Position numbers and translations under genes: made by a program
In this document: piece after piece, positions 10,201 to 16,840 of the stretch
Position numbering within the stretch: the first letter of the stretch is position 1
How the letters are laid out: each line of letters opens with the position of its first letter
Notes under the pieces: model-generated
Database searches by the model: none
What the model saw: the letters and a program-made list of their open reading frames with translations, nothing else
Told to the model about the DNA's origin: nothing
NCBI GenBank assembly: GCA_965365465.1
Contig: CBDUBU010000013.1
Location: 1-28,594 of the forward strand
DNA: 28,594 bases
Origin: CBDUBU01 sp965365465
GTDB taxonomy: Bacteria > Bacteroidota > Rhodothermia > Rhodothermales > DASSAV01
Direction: 5' to 3'

Positions 10201-10799
10201 CCATCGGGGTCGGTAGCTGCGCCGGAGCCCAGTTCCGTGATCGCCACGTTCACGCCCGGCAGCGGATCGCCGCTGGAGGCATCGGTTACCACACCGGTTA
10301 ACTTTCCGCCCGGCCCGGACGACACATAGGGGTGCATTTCCTCCTGAACGGGTGCTTTCGGCACAAGGATCAGGTGACCACTTCGGCTGATGTTCAGCCG
10401 AAGGTCGGTATCCCGAAGCACATCGAAGAGCGCCTCGAGAACGGTAACCTCCTCCAGTTTCACCGTCACCTTCTTTGCAGAAGCGACATATTCTTCCCGA
10501 TAGCTAAGTTGCAGCCCGCCGCTTTCCGCGATCGTTTGCAGCGCCTCGCCGAGTGAAACCTTGCGAAAATCAATACTGGTCGTGGTGTTCAGCTTCGGCA
10601 GGTTGCTCCCAATGATCGAAGGCAAGCTGGATTGCGTCTTTATGGATTGTTTCTGTTCGCTGCTCGCTATCAGGCTTTGCCCCGTCGCCTTGCAAGGCCA
10701 CAGAAGCAGAAGAGCAATCAATACTGCAGCCTGCAGAAGTACAGCCTTTGTCAAGGCTTTCAGGTAAGCGAGTGAAAACGACGTGTTCATGACGTTCAT
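7260..10799 (-). CDS. TonB-dependent outer-membrane receptor with STN signalling domain and CarboxypepD_reg-like domain
   Basis: About 1179 residues. After a long signal peptide ending near CKATGQ comes an STN (secretin/TonB short N-terminal) domain at ~65-145 (FRKVSLGEALQTIAESGG through LNISRSGHLILVPK). A carboxypeptidase-regulatory beta-sandwich follows at ~165-245 (LTGVVTDASSGDPLPGVNV, PPGTYALRASMIGYADM). The plug is at ~275-370 (SIDDALRMQSGINVNGG, VNYIVDGQVV, IQEMEVLTGGWNAEYPQ), then a large barrel ending in aromatic F (TYFGATVTF). STN domains relay substrate occupancy to a FecR-type anti-sigma factor, and a FecR/ECF pair lies just upstream, so this is probably a transducer regulating its own operon. 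The substrate is unknown; barrel size is SusC-like but no SusD is adjacent. Start is uncertain: ATG 10799 or 10790, or a non-ATG codon at 10832. Confidence 0.95.
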   Translation of the reverse strand: MNVMNTSFSLAYLKALTKAVLLQAAVLIALLLLWPCKATGQSLIASSEQKQSIKTQSSLPSIIGSNLPKLNTTTSIDFRKVSLGEALQTIAESGGLQLSYREEYVASAKKVTVKLEEVTVLEALFDVLRDTDLRLNISRSGHLILVPKAPVQEEMHPYVSSGPGGKLTGVVTDASSGDPLPGVNVAITELGSGAATDPDGVYVILNVPPGTYALRASMIGYADMTVTDVRVKIDQTTTIDFEMQEATIMGEEVIVTAERPDVELDLTASKVTISGVDLQNSWVRSIDDALRMQSGINVNGGIRGGFQMDVNYIVDGQVVRDDGSNMSLMPINTTSIQEMEVLTGGWNAEYPQANSGVVNVVTKRATSRHTGTVRYRLRPPGLYHWGRQVYSEENYEYWERNLDGSPGLNSLEYWQKNDGGADIYKNMTPEGRLENWRRIIAANDTLRNYDERTEWEMEATLTGPLVKGLGYFISGRYLQGVPVYATGLKYNPTYNFQAKLDYDLTNRTRIVGSVMHYQFTNSGPYRTAYLSSEDATGAAGNAEAYFYSPYSTAKFWPYGAFSYGGGERLGRIQPPEKVWQWNGQVTATHLFSDRTFLDIAGRYQWFRRHSSFSEWFDRGYYSNRQRAWGVDAWGPVCGNNVIMNNGIFQNFCQPSDLFHDNTYTGRVSISAALTSQATDHHQFKAGAEFSRHLYRRLTSLGFSGNPITTNYLDPTFRPWEVGAFIQDKIEIKGMIVNAGVRIDMFNVNKKVGPSIFDPVAMYQDGQMHPEDIQQGVIMLDYDSPLAKSTPTRIAVSPRIGISHPITETTVLHFMYGHFNQRPAWFKLAQYGAIQQQPRTDATTWNDSTGFHVTAYDPDSRTFWYNTSALGSQFNPGLTYEKYVQYEVGFEQNVANIISFDATLYYKEGKNLTSLGFQRGYSINNMGLTGSVTTRLDPDPPNAQIKQNAFLVPINGGWVTVRGLEFDVESRFSNWINFRAVYNMSAALSDRYGASRLYQDWGEPGKAGTDQFYGGGNNDKGAGGNKNEVWNPLNTLRFTANFATPPQFGPSLGGLRLLGDWFASVYHEYASGQLYTYHSALNQDFSTKPNNKRWKPRHVTNLRVSKSFDMVNTSRLTLSLDVINLFNNKQLRMLSGQELVDYEEYGKLPVHPVSQEPNVWEWYMPNLLPRQTYFGATVTF

Positions 10800-11039
10800 A
10801 GCTTCGTACGCCCGAATTATAGAGGATTGCACCTGCCCACGGAAGCAGACAATGCCTGCGTTGCGTTCTACCCTTCCTCTCCAGAGAGCAGAAAAGCGCT
10901 TACTGAATGGGAGCTTGCCGTCAGTAGCAGCTCGCTATAGCTCTATATCTAAAGTGCGCCCCCGCCCTTTTTGAAGTGCAAGCAGAAAGGACTCACACCG
11001 AGCAGTTTACAAGGCACTTCTGCTGTTACACTTACGCCA

Positions 11040-12173
11040 CTACAACTGATAGGGCTTTGCCGCGGAGAATACCACCCGCCGTCCTTCCCGCTCATATTCC
11101 AGCGAAAGCGCCTGCGCGATGATGTTCAGGATCTCACTCATAGGCTCATCCGAAAAAGATGCATTCAGGCGACCAACCCTTGCAGGCGGCCCGTTCAGAT
11201 CAACGTCGAGGTCATACCAGCGCTCGAGTTCACGGGCGACTTCATCGAAGGATGCTTTATGGAAGACCAGGCGGCCATCGGTCCATGACAGGTAGCGGCT
11301 GTCTTTGCCGACTGGTTCTATGCGCAGCGGCCCATCATCGGTAGCCATGGTCATCTGGTGGGGCCTGAGCGCTACACTGTCGCGGAGGCCTGCCTTTACG
11401 AAGACGTTTCCTTCGGTCACGATCACGCGAGTCGCCTTTTCGTCTTCATAGCTACGCACCCCGAAAGAGGTGCCCAGCACCTTCACGTCTGCATTTTGGG
11501 TCTCCAGTATGAACGGACGGCTCTCATCCCGCGCTACATCGAAGAATGCCTCGCCTTGCAGGACAAGGCGGCGTTCGGTCGTTGCCGCAGCACGCAACGC
11601 GAGCTTGCTGTCTACGTTGAGCTGTATGACCGAGCCGTCAGGAAGCTGGACAGTCAGACGCTCGCCGGGGCCGGTCGCGAACACACGGTCCTGCGCCAAA
11701 GGCTCCGATCCTTGGGTCATTTGATCTCCGAGGATCACGGAAATAACGATAATCCCTACCAGCAACGCGGCCATTCCAATCGCATAGCCATAGTGAAAGA
11801 GAAATCTGGCAGGTCGGGTATGTGACGGACGAGCGTGATTCCTCTCCTTCTTCTCGAGTTCAGGGTTTATTATCGTCTGTGAGGACGGTGCTTCCGTATC
11901 TTTCGAGCGGATCAACCGCAGCGCGGGAGAGGTCGTATCCTCGTTGAAGACCTTTTCGCGCATCCGCTTCCAGGCGGCATCGGCATCATATTTGTAATTG
12001 TCTTCCGCCGACTCGGGCAGCGTATAGATGCACTGAATCTGATCGAGAAGACGGGCCTTTCGCTCGTCTACCGCAATCAGGGCGAGTACTTCCTGCCTTT
12101 CCTTTTCATTGCATTCTCCTGCAACGAAGCGGACGAAAAGACGGAGATTCTTTTTGTGCTCGTTATTTATCAT
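11040..12173 (-). CDS. FecR-family anti-sigma factor (inner-membrane, DUF4974 C-terminus)
   Basis: 377 residues. The cytoplasmic N-terminal part (~1-120) starts with a short helical region (LRLFVRFVAGECNEKERQEV). One membrane helix lies at ~140-165 (GMAALLVGIIVISVIL). The periplasmic FecR domain follows (FATGPGERLTVQLPDGSVIQLN, RLVLQGEAFFDVA, VLGTSFGVRSY, VTEGNVFV), then a DUF4974-like end (FDEVARELERWYDLDVDL, SEILNIIAQALSLEYEREG). In this family the N-terminus binds the partner ECF factor and the periplasmic end contacts the STN domain of a TonB receptor. It is 60 bases downstream of the sigma gene and upstream of the STN receptor gene, the classic order. A 240-base gap to the receptor gene suggests that the receptor operon has its own promoter. 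Confidence 0.95.
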   Translation of the reverse strand: MINNEHKKNLRLFVRFVAGECNEKERQEVLALIAVDERKARLLDQIQCIYTLPESAEDNYKYDADAAWKRMREKVFNEDTTSPALRLIRSKDTEAPSSQTIINPELEKKERNHARPSHTRPARFLFHYGYAIGMAALLVGIIVISVILGDQMTQGSEPLAQDRVFATGPGERLTVQLPDGSVIQLNVDSKLALRAAATTERRLVLQGEAFFDVARDESRPFILETQNADVKVLGTSFGVRSYEDEKATRVIVTEGNVFVKAGLRDSVALRPHQMTMATDDGPLRIEPVGKDSRYLSWTDGRLVFHKASFDEVARELERWYDLDVDLNGPPARVGRLNASFSDEPMSEILNIIAQALSLEYEREGRRVVFSAAKPYQL

Positions 12174-12233
12174 TGAGAATTATGTGCTTGAATCAGGCTC
12201 GATGGCGCCAACCTCCATAGCGAGCATGTCCGT

Positions 12234-12875
12234 TTAAGCCGGTGCTCCGTATAGTCGCCGGCGAATCGACTTGATGGCGCGCACAATTTGGTTTTCGACC
12301 GTTTTTGGGGAGATCTCGAGGAGCGCAGCAATTTCTGCATAGCTGAGTTCCAAATTGCGCGACAGGCGGAATACACAGCGTTGGCGCTCAGGAAGCGCAC
12401 TGATGGCGTGCTCGATCTCCTTCTCGATCTCACGGAACCGGTACTCGTCTTCAGGTCCCGTTTCCGATGTAAACGGCGGTATTTCGTCAATTCTCAGATG
12501 GCTTAACCACCGATCCTTACCCTTCAGCCGCCTGAACTGCGTGGCCGCCTGTCTGTGCGCGGCGCCATAGAGGTAAGCTTTCATCGAACCGCGAGGGAGC
12601 CATTTCTCCCGATGCTCCCAGATCACTTCATACGTGGTCTGCACGATATCCTCCGCCTCTGCCCGGTTCGAGGTCTGGTACTCTACGAAGCGTACAAGCT
12701 CAACATAAAACGTGCGGAACAGACGCTCGAAGGCCGTTCTGTCTCCTGCCCGGATGGAAGCTGCCCATTCATCATCTGACTGAGGTGTAGCTTGGCGGGC
12801 AAGATGATGTTCAGAAAGAGGGATCATAGGGAGGAGCGTACGATTAGCTGCGCGAGCCTTGAAGGGGGCTTCCAT
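12234..12875 (-). CDS. ECF-type RNA polymerase sigma-70 factor, partner of adjacent FecR
   Basis: 213 residues. Sigma region 2 is at ~45-110 (AFERLFRTFYVELVRFV, EAEDIVQTTYEVIWEHREKW, MKAYLYGAAHRQA). Region 4 is at ~150-208 (AISALPERQRCVFRLSRN, LSYAEIAALLEISPKTVENQ, IRRRLYG). No other domain is present. It resembles the large Bacteroidetes ECF expansion that works with FecR proteins and TonB transducers. It is transcribed ahead of the FecR gene and probably directs transcription of the receptor operon when released. The ATG at 12875 gives a 37-residue leader before region 2; ATG 12827 would give a shorter form and cannot be excluded, since neither has an obvious Shine-Dalgarno sequence. Confidence 0.95.
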   Translation of the reverse strand: MEAPFKARAANRTLLPMIPLSEHHLARQATPQSDDEWAASIRAGDRTAFERLFRTFYVELVRFVEYQTSNRAEAEDIVQTTYEVIWEHREKWLPRGSMKAYLYGAAHRQAATQFRRLKGKDRWLSHLRIDEIPPFTSETGPEDEYRFREIEKEIEHAISALPERQRCVFRLSRNLELSYAEIAALLEISPKTVENQIVRAIKSIRRRLYGAPA

Positions 12876-12965
12876 TGATAAGTACGCGATAACACCAGCA
12901 AACCCTCATGGCCGTCTGAAATAAAGCTTGCTTGTATATCCGATGGGAGGTAAGCCCCCTATGAC

Positions 12966-12979
12966 TATACGGAAGTATA
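12966..12979. promoter_or_regulatory. Short inverted repeat TATAC-GGAA-GTATA upstream of the sigma/FecR genes
   Basis: A 5-base inverted repeat with a 4-base spacer lies about 90 bases upstream of the sigma-factor start. The half-site TATAC/GTATA also forms the core of the 16-bp palindrome in front of the second sigma gene (23078-23093). The similarity may mean a common regulator, but five bases is short and chance is a real possibility. Confidence 0.25.
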
Positions 12980-13014
12980 CGTCCGTCGCTGATCGTTCTC
13001 GAACTCCGTCACCG

Positions 13015-13319
13015 TCATGCCTTCAGACGTACGCGGCCGCTTCGCCGATCATTCCAGTAGAGCATTCCAAAAACCGCAGCCACGGCAAGGGTGAACGGAA
13101 CGATCCAGCGGAAGGACATACGACCCCTGTAATTATCGGCAGGACCCCTTTCGTGGCGAAATGATCGAGTGCCTGCTTGGAAAGCATGAGGGCTGCGTTC
13201 ACATCCGGAGTTACGGACGGATCGGCAGCAGGCAGAACAATCGGATAACCTTGCTGTACGTCTTCAAAGATGCCGACGGTTTGCTGGACAGGCAACATCC
13301 CGTGCCGAACATCAACCGG
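13015..13319 (-). pseudogene. Possible broken small membrane-protein gene (frameshifted remnant)
   Basis: Two overlapping frames each read like protein over part of this stretch. The upstream frame, open from just after an in-frame TAG at 13320-13322, gives ~57 sensible residues (GIFEDVQQGYPIVLPAADP, ALMLSKQALDHFATKG) and then becomes implausible. The other frame encodes NYRGRMSFRWIVPFTLAVA, then a hydrophobic helix and a basic tail (YWNDRRSGRVRLKA, stop 13015). Restoring one G in the G run at 13145-13148 joins them into one ~100-residue protein with a C-terminal transmembrane helix. The family is not recognised; it could be the 3' end of a lost transporter or membrane-protein gene. The second half alone (ATG 13119) would be a 34-residue membrane peptide. 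Coding status is uncertain. Confidence 0.35.
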
Positions 13320-13363
13320 CTATCCGATTCGAGGCAGGGGGTATTGCTTTTATTCCTTAAAGC

Positions 13364-14605
13364 TCATTTGCTAAGGTAGATCGTATAAGGGTCGGCTTCG
13401 TGGCCCGCAGGCCCGGCTACATCAAGGCGTCCGTCGCCGTCGAAATCGGCGACTATGCCGTTGTAAAGGCCGGTTTCGGAAAAGGCCACGGGCGTCCACT
13501 CCATGCCGTCGCCCCCATTCAGGAAGATGCGCACCTGCTTGGCGCCGTCGTCAACTATTTCGGCCGTGTTGCTGTCGCCGTTTTCCCCTGCGAGGATGTC
13601 GATGTCGCCGTCGTTGTCGAAGTCGGCCGCTTGCAGCGAGTGTGCGGCGTTGAGTCCCTTGGCGATGACATGCATCTCCCAGCCGTCAGCCGCCTTCGGG
13701 TTGGTAGCATCGTACCAGACGACCGGATAGCCACTTTGCTCCGAGTGCGACATGATGACCTCGCCCCTGCCGTCGCCGTCTACATCCGCCACGACTACCT
13801 TTGTGGCGTTCTGCCGCCAGTCACCCCCTTGGGTAAACCATCGCGCGTCGATGGGACGCACAGTCCAGATGTCTGTGAGGTTTCCACCCGGATTTTCGAT
13901 CCAGTACCCATTCGCCGCCACATCGAGATCACCGTCTCCATCGAGATCGCCGCTATCCATCCCTTCATGCAGGCCGGGTATCGAGAAGTGCTGCACCCGC
14001 TCAAACCGCCCGCCATCGAGTTGCCGAAATAGCGCGAACGTATGGAACGGCCCGTAGGTGGTAGCCGCCAGATCGACTCTGCCGTCGCCGTCGTAGTCCT
14101 CAAGTTCGACATCTTTCACGTAGCTCGTCATTTCGCCGACTTCATGCGGCGTCCATTCTTTCCCGCCCTCTTCATTTTCGTACCAGTAGATGGAGGCGGG
14201 GTAGTCATTCAGAGACTTGCCCTGGGCGTTTTCACCCCACGCTCCCGGATGTTCGAACGCAATGAGATCGGTGTCGCCGTCGCGGTCGAAGTCAGCCGTT
14301 TCAATGTCTCCGGTCGTAAACACCCCGCCGCCGGGGCCTTTCTCGGCGAGTAGATGCCGGGTCCAGCCCATGCCGCTGCCATCGTTTTCATACCATAGCA
14401 GCGGCCCCCCGCGCGCGCCATCTGCAATGAGCAGGTCGAAATCGCCGTCTCCATCGAAGTCCGCCAGGTCGAAGGCGATCCAGGTATCCGAGCTTTCGTC
14501 GACCATGTGGCGCTCGAAATTGAGTGGTTGCGCTTCCGTAATTCCTGCAACACAAGCGAAAAGCGTCCATAGCAGGACGTAGGTACTCACACGTTCAAAC
14601 TGCAT
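13364..14605 (-). CDS. Secreted seven-repeat FG-GAP/VCBS beta-propeller protein
   Basis: 413 residues with signal peptide (LLWTLFACVAGITEAQ). Seven calcium-loop repeats are visible: DFDGDGDFD, DFDRDGDTD, DYDGDGRVD, DLDGDGDLD, DVDGDGRGE, DFDNDGDID and DFDGDGRLD, about 50-60 residues apart, which fits one closed seven-bladed propeller. Characteristic inter-blade motifs are LHEGMDSGDLDGDGD, GYWIENPGGN and MSHSEQSGYPVVWYD. It is closely related to the 15524-16795 product over its whole length. Such proteins usually bind ligands or other proteins and need calcium; some propellers with similar loops are polysaccharide lyases, but no catalytic site can be assigned. It has no T9SS tail (ends YTIYLSK), so it is probably periplasmic or exported otherwise. 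It is last of four closely spaced genes (30 bases after the preceding stop). Confidence 0.9.
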   Translation of the reverse strand: MQFERVSTYVLLWTLFACVAGITEAQPLNFERHMVDESSDTWIAFDLADFDGDGDFDLLIADGARGGPLLWYENDGSGMGWTRHLLAEKGPGGGVFTTGDIETADFDRDGDTDLIAFEHPGAWGENAQGKSLNDYPASIYWYENEEGGKEWTPHEVGEMTSYVKDVELEDYDGDGRVDLAATTYGPFHTFALFRQLDGGRFERVQHFSIPGLHEGMDSGDLDGDGDLDVAANGYWIENPGGNLTDIWTVRPIDARWFTQGGDWRQNATKVVVADVDGDGRGEVIMSHSEQSGYPVVWYDATNPKAADGWEMHVIAKGLNAAHSLQAADFDNDGDIDILAGENGDSNTAEIVDDGAKQVRIFLNGGDGMEWTPVAFSETGLYNGIVADFDGDGRLDVAGPAGHEADPYTIYLSK

Positions 14606-14635
14606 TGATTTCTTGATCGTTTGAATTGAGAATGA

Positions 14636-15493
14636 TTAACGCCGGGTGTCGTTTCGCCAGACGTGCAGGTCCTCAAAAGCATCCCAGGCAATCCCAATTA
14701 TGTCGAGGTCGCCGTCTCCGTCGAGATCCGACAGGCGGGCGCCGAGGTGGTTCTCTTTGCCTCGGTCTATCTCGCGCACGGTGAAGCGGCCGGCGCCGTC
14801 GTTCTCCCAAAGCTGAAGGAACAGCCTTGGACCCTTAGGCTCACCCGTTAGGAGATCTGGATCGCCGTCGAGGTCCGCCAGCTTCATGCCCTCGTGCGGG
14901 TGGATGTCCAGGCGGCGGCCGTTCCACGTGTCCTTGTCCTGCTGGAGCCACACGTAGAGTCCGTCGTCGGTGCGTGCCGGAAAGTCCGGCTTCCAATCCC
15001 CATCGAGGTCGGCCACATCGAGGTCCTTGACATAGGCAGAACGGCCGATGTCGTGGCGCACCCACTCGTCGCGGTACATATCGCCGCCGCGGAGCGGGTT
15101 TTCGAGCCAGAAGTTCATGGCGTCGTCTTCGTCCTCGCCGGCGCGTGCAGCGGCGCGTCCGACGATGTCGAGGTCATTGTCGCCGTCCATATCGGCGAGG
15201 TCCAGATCATCCGCCCGGTAATTGAGCGTAAGCAGGACGTGCTTGTTCCACCGAGGCGCCGTGTACAGCGTAATGTCCTTCTCGTTGGTCGCATCGTCTC
15301 CGTTCTCATCCACGTAACGGGTAACGATTACGATGTCGTTATCGCCGTCGAGGTCGATGTCGCCGATGTTCGGATGCTCTGCCATAACATCTTCGAGGAC
15401 GTACGGCTCGAAGGACAGGCTGGCATCCTGGCCCCAAGCGGCGCCGCACATCGTGAAAAAGGCTATTGCAAGGATGAACAAGGTCTTGCGCAT
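14636..15493 (-). CDS. Short secreted FG-GAP protein with five repeats, apparently internally deleted
   Basis: 285 residues with signal peptide (LFILAIAFFTMCGAAWGQ). Only five calcium-loop repeats are seen: DIDLDGDND, DMDGDNDLD, DLDGDWKPD, a shortened DLDGDPD and DLDGDGDLD. The first four blades follow the beginning of the 18256-21873 product (for example ITLYTAPRWNKHVLLT against LVLYEVKNGSFEKRVLLT). The end matches that protein's last blade of the second propeller (GKENHLGARLSDLDGDGDL, LHVWRND against GKESHLGSQAADLDRDGDL, LHLWRND). The shortened loop marks the apparent junction, with two residues missing. Whether five blades can close into a propeller is doubtful, so it may oligomerise or be a decaying gene, though the frame is intact. 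Gaps of 30 bases on both sides suggest an operon. Confidence 0.88.
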   Translation of the reverse strand: MRKTLFILAIAFFTMCGAAWGQDASLSFEPYVLEDVMAEHPNIGDIDLDGDNDIVIVTRYVDENGDDATNEKDITLYTAPRWNKHVLLTLNYRADDLDLADMDGDNDLDIVGRAAARAGEDEDDAMNFWLENPLRGGDMYRDEWVRHDIGRSAYVKDLDVADLDGDWKPDFPARTDDGLYVWLQQDKDTWNGRRLDIHPHEGMKLADLDGDPDLLTGEPKGPRLFLQLWENDGAGRFTVREIDRGKENHLGARLSDLDGDGDLDIIGIAWDAFEDLHVWRNDTRR

Positions 15494-15523
15494 GATGAAC
15501 CCGCCGGATAGGGTGCTATGGCA

Positions 15524-16795
15524 TCACCGCACCTGATTCAGCAGAAGCTCGAAGTCTTCCGCGTCATGGGAGGCGAGGCGGAAGATGTCCTGATCGCCGT
15601 CGCCGTCCACGTCGGCCACTTCGGCGTTGTAGATGCCCTGATCGGTCACTTCGTACCGCGTCCACGACTGACCACCACCCTCGTTGAGGAATACCGTAAC
15701 GGGGAACGTGGTCTGGTCGAGGTTCACGGCGCGGCCCTGGTTGACGCCCGCGATCACATCGAGATCTCCATCGAGATCCATGTCTGCAATCTGCATGGAT
15801 TGTGCGGCGGGCCACTCATCGGCGATGACGTGCTCGGTCCAGCTTCCACCCACCGGATCATCCGAGTCGTACCACGCCAGCGGGTAGCCGGTTCGCTCGG
15901 AGTGGGAGATAAAAACTTCGCCGCGTCCGTCGCCATCAATGTCGGCCACGGTGACCTTGGTAGCATTCTTCGACCAGTCGCCGTCCTGGTTGTGCCATTT
16001 GTCGGTGATGGTGCGGATCGTCCATTCTTCGGAGAGGTCGCCGCCGGGATTCTCGATCCAGTAGCCGTTGGCGGCAATATCCATGTCGCCGTCGCCGTCA
16101 AGGTCACCTACATCCATGCCTTCATGAAGGTTTTCGACGGTTACGTCCTGCACCCTGGTCCACGTGTTCGGATCATCTTGCCGGAAAAGGGTCAGGTTGT
16201 TTTTTTCGTAGGTGATCGTGACGAGATCCAGCTTGCCGTCGCTATTGAAATCGACAACGTTGACATCTTTGACGAAGGCGGGGGCCTGCCCGATCTCATG
16301 AGGCGTCCAGCCATCGCCTGTGTTTTCGTACCAATACACGGTGGTCGGAGCACCGCCTTCATCCCACTCACCGGGGTGCGCGAAGGCAAAAATGTCCACG
16401 TCGCCGTCGCCGTCCACGTCGCCGGTTTCGAGGTCGCCAACGGCGAAGGTCTCACCATTGGGGGCCGTTTCGGCAATGATGTGCTGCTGCCACGAGCGGC
16501 CTCTGTCCTGCGCCTCGAGCCATCCAAGCCAGCCTCCGTGGCCGTTGTCATTCTGAAGGGCGATATCGAGGAGGCCGTCGCCGTTGAGATCGGCCGCATC
16601 GCGCGCCCACCAGAGGTTTGCGGTCGTGGAAACTCTCACCGGCTCGAAGCCGAGCTCTCCGGCAGGCTCTGCCGCCATTCCAGGATCGTCCTTAGGTGCT
16701 TCACAGGCCGCGAAGAGCAGAAGGCAGACGGCAAGCAGGGCGCCTGGAATGATATGGAGCCGATCACGGATAGTACGGAAGCGTTTGCAATACAT
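15524..16795 (-). CDS. Lipoprotein-like seven-repeat FG-GAP/VCBS beta-propeller protein
   Basis: 423 residues. The N-terminus has a hydrophobic segment followed by LLLFAACEAPKDD, a plausible lipoprotein signal with Cys near residue 31 (Phe at -3 is not ideal). Seven repeats are seen: DLNGDGLLD, DVDGDGDVD, DFNSDGKLD, DLDGDGDMD, DIDGDGRGE, DMDLDGDLD and DVDGDGDQD, fitting one seven-bladed propeller. It is the closest paralogue of the 13364-14605 product: LHEGMDVGDLDGDGDMDIA, GYWIENPGGD and ISHSERTGYPLAWYDS recur at the same places. A lipid anchor would place this copy on a membrane, while its siblings appear soluble. There is no T9SS tail. It sits 45 bases after the upstream propeller gene. The ligand is unknown. 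Confidence 0.9.
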   Translation of the reverse strand: MYCKRFRTIRDRLHIIPGALLAVCLLLFAACEAPKDDPGMAAEPAGELGFEPVRVSTTANLWWARDAADLNGDGLLDIALQNDNGHGGWLGWLEAQDRGRSWQQHIIAETAPNGETFAVGDLETGDVDGDGDVDIFAFAHPGEWDEGGAPTTVYWYENTGDGWTPHEIGQAPAFVKDVNVVDFNSDGKLDLVTITYEKNNLTLFRQDDPNTWTRVQDVTVENLHEGMDVGDLDGDGDMDIAANGYWIENPGGDLSEEWTIRTITDKWHNQDGDWSKNATKVTVADIDGDGRGEVFISHSERTGYPLAWYDSDDPVGGSWTEHVIADEWPAAQSMQIADMDLDGDLDVIAGVNQGRAVNLDQTTFPVTVFLNEGGGQSWTRYEVTDQGIYNAEVADVDGDGDQDIFRLASHDAEDFELLLNQVR

Positions 16796-16840
16796 AGTGA
16801 TAATGGGAAGTGTGAAAAAAGAATGACACGGAACAAGTAT

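Larger units (their letters stand above)
12876..13363. other. Intergenic gap between the sigma gene and the propeller genes
   Basis: No intact gene is convincing here. The stretch holds a possible broken small gene on the - strand (13015-13319, listed separately). It also holds an AT-rich part upstream of the sigma gene with the inverted repeat at 12966-12979. Being upstream of the sigma/FecR pair, it should contain their promoter, but no promoter elements could be fixed with confidence. Confidence 0.5.

Noticed and set aside
10816..10844. Possible promoter for the receptor gene (- strand TTCCGT, 17-base spacer, TATAAT)
   Set aside because: The -35 match is poor, and the -10 lies only 16-25 bases before the possible ATG starts. 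An ECF-dependent promoter is more likely, so it is not called.
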